Part shown: positions 1 to 5,460 of the stretch, piece after piece
Position numbering within the stretch: the stretch's first letter is position 1
How the letters are laid out: each line of letters opens with the position of its first letter
Source of the DNA: JBMYYE01 sp049609065
Lineage (GTDB): Bacteria > Pseudomonadota > Alphaproteobacteria > Rhodobacterales > Rhodobacteraceae
NCBI GenBank assembly: GCA_049609065.1
Contig: JBMYYE010000114.1
Span: forward strand, 1-7,628
Length of the DNA: 7,628 nucleotides
Direction of reading: 5' to 3'
Translations under genes and position numbers: made by a program
The notes under the pieces: generated by a model
What the model was told of the DNA's origin: nothing
The model's input: only the letters and a program-made list of their open reading frames with translations
The model's database searches: none

Positions 1-603
1 GGCTTTGATGATGGCATCTTTGCCTGAATTGCCTGAAACGGTATTTGCATGCACAATGACAAGCCGCTTTTTGCCTTGGCGGGTGGCAAAGGCGGTCATG
101 CGTTCAGCCGTGTTTTGATAGGAGGCGCCCATCACATACACATTCCCGCCTGCAATGGCTGTGTTGTTGGAAAAGGTTAAAACCCGAAGCCCTTTTTTGG
201 CCACGGCAACGCCTGCGGCATTTGCGTTTTGGGCATAAACGGGCCCGATGATGATTTTGGCGCCGTCATTTGCGGCCTGTAATGCCATGGCGGCCGCGCG
301 GTCTGTTTTGCCGGCTGTGCTATAGACCGCGAGGTCAATTTTACTACCCTGCAAATCAGAAATCGCAAGACGTGCGGCATTCTCAAGCCCTTTTGCGAGC
401 ATATCATCGCCGGCGGATCCAGACCCAGAAGGCACAAGTAGCGCGACGCGCACAGGTTTGTTTGGATCAATTTTGGGTCCGCCTGGACCGGTTGAAATCG
501 GCACACAGGCCGTGGCTAGGGCGAAAAGGAAGAGTGCGCAAATTGCACGCCAAGCTGTCGCAAAGGACTTGGGGGTCACCATCATGGGTCGCGTTTCTTT
601 CAT
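1..603 (-). CDS. LpoA-like penicillin-binding protein activator lipoprotein, partial (C-terminus off the window)
   Basis: The reading frame is open from the ATG at 603 to the left edge (201 codons, no stop). The N-terminus has basic residues, a hydrophobic stretch (about residues 20-32) and a lipobox-like LATAC ending at Cys33, so it is predicted to be a lipoprotein signal. After a short Pro/Gly linker, residues 51-58 (VRVALLVP) begin a type-1 periplasmic-binding-protein fold; IIIGPVYAQN (117-126) and VLTFSNNTAIAG (141-152) match the LpoA / branched-chain-amino-acid-receptor-like family. In E. coli, LpoA is an outer-membrane lipoprotein that stimulates the synthase PBP1A. The E. coli protein carries a TPR-like domain before this fold; here the fold follows the signal directly, so this is the short form. 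The start is uncertain: Met1 lacks a clear Shine-Dalgarno and Met7/Met8 are alternatives. It is divergent from rsmI, as lpoA is in E. coli. A generic amino-acid ABC-transporter receptor is the alternative, but lipobox plus context favour LpoA. Confidence 0.85.
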   Translation of the reverse strand, partial: MKETRPMMVTPKSFATAWRAICALFLFALATACVPISTGPGGPKIDPNKPVRVALLVPSGSGSAGDDMLAKGLENAARLAISDLQGSKIDLAVYSTAGKTDRAAAMALQAANDGAKIIIGPVYAQNANAAGVAVAKKGLRVLTFSNNTAIAGGNVYVMGASYQNTAERMTAFATRQGKKRLVIVHANTVSGNSGKDAIIKA

Positions 604-627
604 AAATGACTTAAGCAGATGGGGCAG

Positions 628-656
628 ACAATAAAAGATCACCTGACAGGTGTAAA
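628..656 (-). promoter_or_regulatory. Candidate sigma-70-type promoter for the LpoA-like gene
   Basis: On the minus strand TTTACA (656-651) is followed after exactly 17 bases by TATTGT (633-628). These match the TTGACA and TATAAT consensus at 5 and 4 of 6 positions. Transcription would start near 621, leaving a leader of about 18 bases before the ATG at 603. The leader has no good Shine-Dalgarno. This is a prediction from sequence only. Confidence 0.4.
640..652. repeat. Perfect inverted repeat CACCTG-A-CAGGTG in the lpoA-like/rsmI divergent region
   Basis: Two perfect 6-base arms are separated by a single base. The element lies inside the 17-base spacer of the candidate minus-strand promoter and 22-34 bases upstream of the rsmI ATG, a natural position for a dimeric regulator controlling one or both genes. 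No matching regulator is recognised. The single-base centre rules out a standard lux box, whose arms lie much further apart. Confidence 0.45.
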
Positions 657-673
657 CGAGTGGAAATAATTTA

Positions 674-1540
674 ATGGATTTACGTGTTCGAAATGAACCA
701 CTTTCGGCGGGTCTTTATTTTGTGGCAACGCCGATTGGGGCGGCGCGTGACATCACGTTGCGTGGGCTCGATATTTTGGAAAGCGCCGACATCATTGCCT
801 GCGAAGATACCCGCACGACCAAACACCTGATGACCATGCATGGCCTTACGGTTAAAGGGCGTGAATTTGTGGCGTATCATGAACATAATGCCGATCAAGC
901 GAAGCCTAAACTTATGGCGGATATGAAAAATGGCAAATCCGTGGTCTATGTGTCCGAGGCGGGCACACCATTGGTGTCCGATCCAGGATATGGGCTTTCG
1001 GTGGCGGCGATCGAAGACGACATTCCTGTGATAAGCGCCCCTGGGCCGACCGCGCTTATCACGGCGCTGACCCTATCTGGTTTGCCCAGTGACAGGTTCA
1101 TGTTTGTTGGCTTCCTTCCGTCCAAAAAACATGCGCGAGAAACCGCTCTGAAAGATCTACAAACGGTGTCCGCGACGCTTATTTTCTACGAATCGCCCAA
1201 ACGCGTGCAAAAAACGGTAGCAGACATGGCGCAGGTTTTAGGGGGATCACGTCGCGGGGTGATTTGTCGGGAAATTACAAAAAAATTCGAAGAAACCCTG
1301 CGGGGCACGTTGGATGAACTGGCTGCAATTTTGCAAGAGCGCACCATAAAAGGGGAAATTGTCCTTCTTGTGGACCGTGCGGATAAGCCTGCGACAAATC
1401 CGCAAGATGTCGAAGCGGCGTTAACGCAGGCTTTAGAAACCATGCGTATAAAAGACGCGTCCTCCACCGTGGCGGAGGCCTTGAACCTTCCGAAACGCGA
1501 TGTCTATCAACTGGCATTGGAGCTGGCAAAGAAAACCTGA
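674..1540 (+). CDS. rsmI: 16S rRNA (cytidine(1402)-2'-O)-methyltransferase RsmI
   Basis: RsmI uses S-adenosylmethionine to methylate the ribose 2'-OH of C1402 in 16S rRNA, in the decoding centre of the 30S subunit. The 288-residue protein has the usual family length. Visible motifs in order: GLYFVATPIG (13-22), CEDTR (43-47), SEAGTPLVSDPG (94-105), APGPTAL (122-128), FVGFLP (144-149), FYESPKR (171-177), CREITKKFEE (198-207) and KGEIVLLV (226-233). The tail (about 262-285) resembles the helix-turn-helix-like RsmI C-terminal segment. The SEAGTP loop has Glu where I expect Asp (SDAGTP), and PGPT replaces the commoner PGPS. The start is firm: the frame has a stop at 653-655, and no other start codon precedes the conserved GLYFVATP. 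The Shine-Dalgarno is weak (GAGTGGA, 658-664). The gene overlaps yraN by one base, so the two are probably co-transcribed. Confidence 0.97.
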   Translation: MDLRVRNEPLSAGLYFVATPIGAARDITLRGLDILESADIIACEDTRTTKHLMTMHGLTVKGREFVAYHEHNADQAKPKLMADMKNGKSVVYVSEAGTPLVSDPGYGLSVAAIEDDIPVISAPGPTALITALTLSGLPSDRFMFVGFLPSKKHARETALKDLQTVSATLIFYESPKRVQKTVADMAQVLGGSRRGVICREITKKFEETLRGTLDELAAILQERTIKGEIVLLVDRADKPATNPQDVEAALTQALETMRIKDASSTVAEALNLPKRDVYQLALELAKKT

Positions 1541-1893
1541 TGAACGGTCTCATGAACTACCATGCGGGGATGAACGCCGAACACAGTGTCGAGCGTCATT
1601 ATAACGCCATGGGGTTTGAGTGCCTTGAACGGCGCTGGCGTGGGAAGTCAGGAGAAGTTGATTTGATCATGTCTGCTGTTACGGGTCTCGTTTTTATTGA
1701 AGTGAAAACATCCAAAACGCACGCACGCGCGTTTGAGGCGCTTGGTGCACGGCAATTGGCGCGCATTTTTGGCGCAGTGGATGAGTATGTCTCGATGTTG
1801 CCTTTGGGCTTGGCAACGCCGTGCCGCGTTGATGTGGCGGCTGTGGATGACACGGGCCGTGTGGCTGTTGTCGAAAATGTTATGCCGCAGTGA
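1540..1893 (+). CDS. yraN: YraN family (UPF0102) nuclease-fold protein
   Basis: The 117-residue protein has the typical length and signature of YraN: an N-terminal AEHSVERHYNAMGF helix (13-26), RRWRGKSGEVDLI (31-43), FIEVKTSK (52-59) and RVDVAAVD (96-103). Glu39, Asp41, Glu54 and Lys56 form the E-x-D...E-x-K pattern of a PD-(D/E)XK (Holliday-junction-resolvase-like) fold, so metal-dependent DNA cleavage is plausible; the in vivo role of the family is not settled. The ATG uses the last base of the rsmI stop (TGATG), which implies translational coupling. Later Mets (codons 5 and 11) are possible starts, but the NYHAG segment before codon 11 resembles the conserved N-terminus I recall from related bacteria. 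In E. coli yraN follows lpoA; here it has moved to the rsmI side of the same neighbourhood. Confidence 0.92.
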   Translation: MNGLMNYHAGMNAEHSVERHYNAMGFECLERRWRGKSGEVDLIMSAVTGLVFIEVKTSKTHARAFEALGARQLARIFGAVDEYVSMLPLGLATPCRVDVAAVDDTGRVAVVENVMPQ

Positions 1894-1950
1894 GGAATGC
1901 CAGTTGAACCTTGGGCCTGAACACGCCACATTGGTGGGGTGAACACATGT

Positions 1951-1955
1951 GAGGA
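1951..1955 (+). promoter_or_regulatory. Shine-Dalgarno of gshB
   Basis: GAGGA lies six bases before the ATG at 1962 and fixes the gshB start. The rest of the 68-base yraN-gshB gap (1894-1961) holds only a weak CCAC-attg-GTGG stem with no T-tract and a poor promoter match (TTGAAC/CACATT), so read-through from rsmI-yraN into gshB is likely. Confidence 0.7.
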
Positions 1956-1961
1956 CAACAG

Positions 1962-2906
1962 ATGGCACTTAAAATTGCGTTTCAAATGGACCCGATTGAC
2001 GGCGTTGATATCAATGCCGATAGCTCATTTCGCCTAGCGGAAGAAGCGCAAAAAAGAGGCCACAGCCTTTTCTATTATGCACCTGATCAGCTCCAGTTTG
2101 ATGAGGGGGATCTTCGGGCCTACGGTCATGATTTCACGGTAAAACGGGTGCAAGGTGAACATGCTGCCCTTGGCGAAGGCCGCGTGGCGTCGCTTCGAGA
2201 ATTTGACGTGATTTGGCTCCGTCAGGACCCGCCATTTGATATGGGATACATCACAACGACGCATCTGCTTGATCTGGTGCATCCCGATACGCTTGTGGTG
2301 AATGATCCGTTTTGGGTGCGTAATTTCCCTGAGAAGCTCCTCATTTTGAAATTTCCTGATCTGATGCCGCCAACGATGATTGCGCGCGATTTGGACGCGT
2401 TACGCAGCTTTAAGGACCGCCATGGGGATATCATTGTGAAACCCCTTTACGGCAATGGCGGGGCTGGTGTGTTCCGGTTGCGCCCTGATGATCGCAATAT
2501 TGCGTCTTTGCATGAACTTTTTGCGGGGATGAACAATGAACCTCTTATTGCGCAAAAATTCCTACCAGACGTTAAAAATGGTGATAAGCGTATTATTTTG
2601 GTGAATGGAGAACCTGTTGGGGCCATCAACCGCGTGCCTGCTGAAGGGGAAACACGGTCCAATATGCATGTGGGCGGGCGGCCTGAAAAGGTTGGCTTAA
2701 CCGCGCGTGATTTGGAAATTTGCGAGGCCATAGGCCCCACCTTACGTGATCACGGGCAGGTGTTTGTTGGGATTGATGTGATTGGTGATTATCTCACTGA
2801 AATCAATGTGACATCCCCAACAGGGATCCAAGAACTCGAACGGTTTAACGATGAGAATATCACAGAAAAAATCTGGCAAGTGATCGAAGAAAAACGCGCA
2901 GGTTAA
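1962..2906 (+). CDS. gshB: Glutathione synthetase (ATP-grasp)
   Basis: GshB joins glycine to gamma-glutamylcysteine with ATP, the second and last step of glutathione synthesis, in the cytoplasm. The 314 residues match the bacterial family length (E. coli 316). Visible motifs: FQMDPID (7-13) in the N-terminal domain, LRQDPPFDMGY (86-96), VVNDP (112-116), the ATP-grasp lysine and glycine-rich loop in VKPLYGNGGAGVF (159-171), GDKRIILV (207-214), NRVPAEGETRSNMHVGG (223-239) and the metal/ATP-binding end GIDVIGDYLTEINVTSPTGI (270-289). Nothing expected is missing. It is the third gene of the plus-strand run after rsmI and yraN. Its TAA overlaps the stop codon of the convergent comM gene, leaving no room for a terminator between them. 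Confidence 0.98.
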   Translation: MALKIAFQMDPIDGVDINADSSFRLAEEAQKRGHSLFYYAPDQLQFDEGDLRAYGHDFTVKRVQGEHAALGEGRVASLREFDVIWLRQDPPFDMGYITTTHLLDLVHPDTLVVNDPFWVRNFPEKLLILKFPDLMPPTMIARDLDALRSFKDRHGDIIVKPLYGNGGAGVFRLRPDDRNIASLHELFAGMNNEPLIAQKFLPDVKNGDKRIILVNGEPVGAINRVPAEGETRSNMHVGGRPEKVGLTARDLEICEAIGPTLRDHGQVFVGIDVIGDYLTEINVTSPTGIQELERFNDENITEKIWQVIEEKRAG

Positions 2907-4408
2907 TCCATTTCTATTCGGTACGAAATGGCTTCGGCGATGGCGTCGTCGCGAATATCGTCTTCGTTTGAGAGATCGGCAATGGTACGCGCCACGCGGA
3001 TGATGCGGTGATAACCGCGCGCAGATAGGCCAAATCGGTCCGCAGCCTGACGCAAGAGCGCCTTGGCATCGGGCCGCAATGCCGCATGCGCCTCAAGCTG
3101 TTCACCGGCCAAATCTGCGTTGGTTTGAACGGTTTTAATCGCATCAAAGCGTGCGGTTTGACGGTCCCGCGCCGCCATGACGCGGTGGCGAATGGTTGGG
3201 CTATCGTCACCCGTAGGGGGCGTGTCGAGATCAGCAATAAACACAGGCGGAATATCAAGGCGCATGTCAAAGCGATCCAAAAGCGGCCCAGAAAGCCGCT
3301 TGAGGTAATCTTCGCCACAAATTGGCGCGCGGTTACAGGCTTTGTTCGGATCTGCGAGATGCCCACAGCGACACGGGTTTGCCGCCGCCAGCAGTAAAAA
3401 ACGGCATGGATATGTCATGTGGGCATTGGCACGTGCGATGACGACTTGCCCCGTTTCTAAGGGTTGGCGCAAGGTTTCCAAAACGGGCCTCGAAAATTCG
3501 GGCAGTTCATCCAAGAAAAGCACCCCATTATGCGCCAGTGAAATTTCGCCTGGCGCTGCATCTTGGCCGCCACCAACCATTGCGGCCATTGATGCGGTGT
3601 GATGGGGTTCGCGAAAAGGCGCCGCATAAGAGAGCGTTTTGGTGTTTTGCAGCCCCGCCACCGATTGAATGAGTGATGTATCGAGGAACTCTTGAGGCGT
3701 TAAAGGGGGCAAAATTGTGGGGAACCGTGCCGCAAGCATGGATTTCCCCGAGCCAGGAGGACCAATAAGAAGAAGGTGATGCCGTCCCGCGGCTGCAATT
3801 TCAAGTGCTCGTTTTGCGCGCTCTTGCCCTTTTACATCCCGAAAACAGCCCGTGTGATTTTGCGGGGAAATCGGGCTTGGCTCTGCGGGGGTGATGGGGG
3901 TTCGGCCCGAAAAATGCGCCAAAAGGTGTTGGAGTTTTCGGGCCCCGAACACGCGCTCAGGGGCGATCCATGCGGCGTCTGATGCGCCAGTTTCTGGACA
4001 AAAAAGCGTATAGTCATTTTCAACGGCGGTTAGGGCGGCTGGCATAAGCCCCGCCACAGGTAAAATATCCCCCATCAGGGACAATTCCCCAAGGGCGAGG
4101 CTACCTTCGGCGCGCTCTTTCGGGATGAGCCCCATTTCCGTGAGAATCGCGAGTGCAATCGGGAGGTCAAAATGCGACCCGCGTTTGGGCAGGTCCGCCG
4201 GCGAAAGGTTAACGGTGATTTTCTTCGGCGGCAAAGCAATGGACAGGGCCGCAAAAACGGACCGAATGCGTTCTTTGGCTTCGCTGACGGTTTTATCTGG
4301 AAGCCCGACGATCGAAAACCCCGGCAGCCCTGCATGGAGCGCAGATTGCACATCCACGCGCGTTGCATCGATGCCTTGAAATGCGACCGTTCTGATCACG
4401 CTGCCCAT
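2903..4408 (-). CDS. comM: ComM/YifB family Mg-chelatase-like AAA+ ATPase
   Basis: ComM is a hexameric AAA+ helicase that promotes branch migration during natural transformation and recombination; YifB is the same family in non-competent bacteria. The 501 residues match full length (about 505). N-terminal ChlI-like domain: VRTVAF-like start (IRTVAFQGIDA, 5-15), FSIVGLPDKTVSEAKERIR (31-49) and VNLSPADLPKRGSHFDLPIA (66-85). ATPase core: DVKGQERAKRALEIAAAG (191-208), Walker A GPPGSGKS (216-223), Walker B GVLFLDE (295-301) and LLDRFD (376-381). Cys346, Cys348, Cys358 and Cys364 form the family's C-x-C-x9-C-x5-C metal-site-like motif. The C-terminal helical domain has SARGYHRIIRVARTIADL (462-479). 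The start is supported by AAGGA at 4422-4418, nine bases upstream. The gene lies 54 bases downstream of the glutathione-transferase gene on the same strand. Its presence alone does not show competence. Confidence 0.96.
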   Translation of the reverse strand: MGSVIRTVAFQGIDATRVDVQSALHAGLPGFSIVGLPDKTVSEAKERIRSVFAALSIALPPKKITVNLSPADLPKRGSHFDLPIALAILTEMGLIPKERAEGSLALGELSLMGDILPVAGLMPAALTAVENDYTLFCPETGASDAAWIAPERVFGARKLQHLLAHFSGRTPITPAEPSPISPQNHTGCFRDVKGQERAKRALEIAAAGRHHLLLIGPPGSGKSMLAARFPTILPPLTPQEFLDTSLIQSVAGLQNTKTLSYAAPFREPHHTASMAAMVGGGQDAAPGEISLAHNGVLFLDELPEFSRPVLETLRQPLETGQVVIARANAHMTYPCRFLLLAAANPCRCGHLADPNKACNRAPICGEDYLKRLSGPLLDRFDMRLDIPPVFIADLDTPPTGDDSPTIRHRVMAARDRQTARFDAIKTVQTNADLAGEQLEAHAALRPDAKALLRQAADRFGLSARGYHRIIRVARTIADLSNEDDIRDDAIAEAISYRIEMD

Positions 4409-4419
4409 GAATGCTGGTC

Positions 4420-4454
4420 CTTGGTCTTAGTTCTTTTTTAACCAAGATTAAGAC
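4420..4454 (-). repeat. Two overlapping inverted repeats in the leader of comM
   Basis: In the 54-base gap between the transferase stop and the comM ATG, read on the minus strand, CTTGGT (4446-4441) pairs with ACCAAG (4425-4420), and GTCTTA (4454-4449) pairs with TAAGAC (4429-4424). The right arms overlap, so only one hairpin can form at a time. The first covers part of the AAGGA Shine-Dalgarno of comM. The six-A run lies in the loop and there is no downstream U-tract on this strand, so it is not a rho-independent terminator. Any function is speculative. Confidence 0.3.
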
Positions 4455-4462
4455 GGATCCCT

Positions 4463-5353
4463 TTACGAATGGTAAAGATCCATGAAGGCAGGCCATGCCG
4501 TGGGGTCCATCATGGTTTTGTCACGGCAAAATGGATTACAGAAGCCAAATTCGCGGCCCTTAAGGCGTAAGAAATCCGTGACAGGTTTTTGGGAATAGGG
4601 GCAGAGCGCATTTTCGCTGGCCTCACCATTTGAAATTTCCGCGTCCCATTCAGGGGCCAACGGCCAGTCACGCCTTGGGTATTCACGGTCGTAAAACGGC
4701 TGGTCAGGACCATCGACACATCCCATGGCGCGGTACCGCCTGAAACTCGGGTCAGAAAGATGGGCCGTGACATAGGTCATAGCATTCTCATTGAGGGGAA
4801 GTCCGTATCCCGCAACCCGCGCGGCCACGGGGGCAAAGAACGCATCTGCCGCGCAATAGTCCCCTAAAAGCCACGGGGTTTGGGACCCGCTGAGTTTCCG
4901 TGCCTCCGCCCAGAGGATTTCGAGCCGATTAAGATCGGAAAGAACAGCCTCAGACGCTGCGCAATCGGAATAGGAGAGCCGCAAATTCATCGGGCAATGC
5001 GCGCGAAGAGCAACAAATCCCGAATGCATTTCGGCGATCAGGTTCCGAGCAATGGCGCGCATCTGTGGATCGGTTGGAAGGAGCCCCGCATCAGGGTGCC
5101 GTGTGTGGAGTTCCTCAGTGATGGCAATCGAATCGGTCAACATAATTTTATTGTCGATTTTCCATGCAGGCACAGTTTTAAGGGGCGCGACATATCCATC
5201 GGGTCGGAAATCTGCGAGCGTTTCCAAAAACGTATCTTCATACATCCGCGCATAATGAAGCTTCGCTTCAATGCCGAATTTTTCAAAAAGCAGCCAGCCT
5301 CGCAAGGACCAGCTCGAATAGGCGCGGTCGCCAAGACATAATTCATAACCCAT
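4463..5353 (-). CDS. Glutathione S-transferase family protein with a C-terminal TRASH/YHS-like cysteine module
   Basis: From the ATG at 5353 the protein has 296 residues, longer than a typical transferase (about 200-230). Residues 1-85 form the thioredoxin-like domain: GDRAYSSWSLRGWLLFEKFGI (8-28) with the SSWS active-site-type segment, the cis-proline in TVPAW (60-64) and LTDSIAI (72-78), the usual glutathione gamma-glutamyl site. Residues 95-215 form the all-helical domain, with the N-capping region WLLGDYCAADAFF (161-173). Residues 248-296 add an extra module with Cys251, Cys272 and Cys276 (C-x20-C-x3-C) followed by RDKTMMDPTAWPAF, resembling TRASH/YHS metal-binding domains. Glutathione-dependent conjugation or thiol chemistry is the family role; the substrate is unknown. 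The frame extends upstream to a TTG at 5422, but that stretch contains a good promoter and the family N-terminus fits Met at 5353. No Shine-Dalgarno precedes this ATG. Confidence 0.9.
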   Translation of the reverse strand: MGYELCLGDRAYSSWSLRGWLLFEKFGIEAKLHYARMYEDTFLETLADFRPDGYVAPLKTVPAWKIDNKIMLTDSIAITEELHTRHPDAGLLPTDPQMRAIARNLIAEMHSGFVALRAHCPMNLRLSYSDCAASEAVLSDLNRLEILWAEARKLSGSQTPWLLGDYCAADAFFAPVAARVAGYGLPLNENAMTYVTAHLSDPSFRRYRAMGCVDGPDQPFYDREYPRRDWPLAPEWDAEISNGEASENALCPYSQKPVTDFLRLKGREFGFCNPFCRDKTMMDPTAWPAFMDLYHS

Positions 5354-5360
5354 AGAAGAA

Positions 5361-5389
5361 ATGATGCGGGGAATATCGAGGCCTGTCAA
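5361..5389 (-). promoter_or_regulatory. Candidate promoter of the glutathione-transferase gene, predicting a leaderless mRNA
   Basis: On the minus strand a perfect TTGACA (5389-5384) is followed after 17 bases by CATCAT (5366-5361; 4 of 6 matches to TATAAT), then seven bases (TTCTTCT), then the ATG at 5353. Transcription would begin at or within a few bases of the start codon. This fits the absence of a Shine-Dalgarno and argues against the longer TTG-initiated frame. It is a prediction from sequence only. Confidence 0.45.
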
Positions 5390-5419
5390 TATATGCGCTC
5401 TGACTTGTGCCTCTGGGAT

Positions 5420-5436
5420 CAAACGCTTATCGTTTG
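5420..5436. repeat. Perfect inverted repeat CAAACG-CTTAT-CGTTTG upstream of coaBC
   Basis: Two 6-base arms with a 5-base centre make a 17-base operator-like palindrome between the divergent transferase and coaBC genes. It ends 24 bases before the coaBC ATG and covers a weak -10-like TATCGT (5428-5433), itself 17 bases after a poor TTGTGC (5405-5410). It could be an operator for coaBC or a small stem in its leader. The regulator is unknown. Confidence 0.4.
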
Positions 5437-5460
5437 GGGGAGTTATGAAAGAGGCGCATT

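Noticed and set aside
640..652. CACCTG-A-CAGGTG read as a quorum-sensing lux box
   Set aside because: Lux boxes have the ACCTG and CAGGT arms about ten bases apart; here the gap is one base.
643..670. A plus-strand promoter CTGACA-16-AATAAT in front of rsmI
   Set aside because: It would start transcription near 677, after the ATG at 674. That ATG is the only possible start before the conserved GLYFVATP motif, so the match is probably fortuitous and rsmI must be served from further upstream.
1926..1937. CCAC-attg-GTGG stem between yraN and gshB as a terminator
   Set aside because: The stem is only four pairs and no T-run follows.
3776..3982. Small plus-strand frame inside comM with a CNFKCSFC-like cysteine cluster resembling a radical-SAM motif
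   Set aside because: It is antisense to the ComM region just before and around the Walker A site, has no supporting ribosome site and its cysteine run is a by-product of the opposite coding strand.
4431..4439. Plus-strand T-tract near 4431-4439 as a terminator
   Set aside because: There is no GC-rich stem immediately before it on the plus strand and no plus-strand gene ends nearby.
5354..5422. A 23-codon N-terminal extension of the glutathione transferase beginning at TTG
   Set aside because: The extension shows no family similarity, its start is a rare TTG and the stretch contains the TTGACA promoter. The family-like N-terminus begins at the ATG at 5353.
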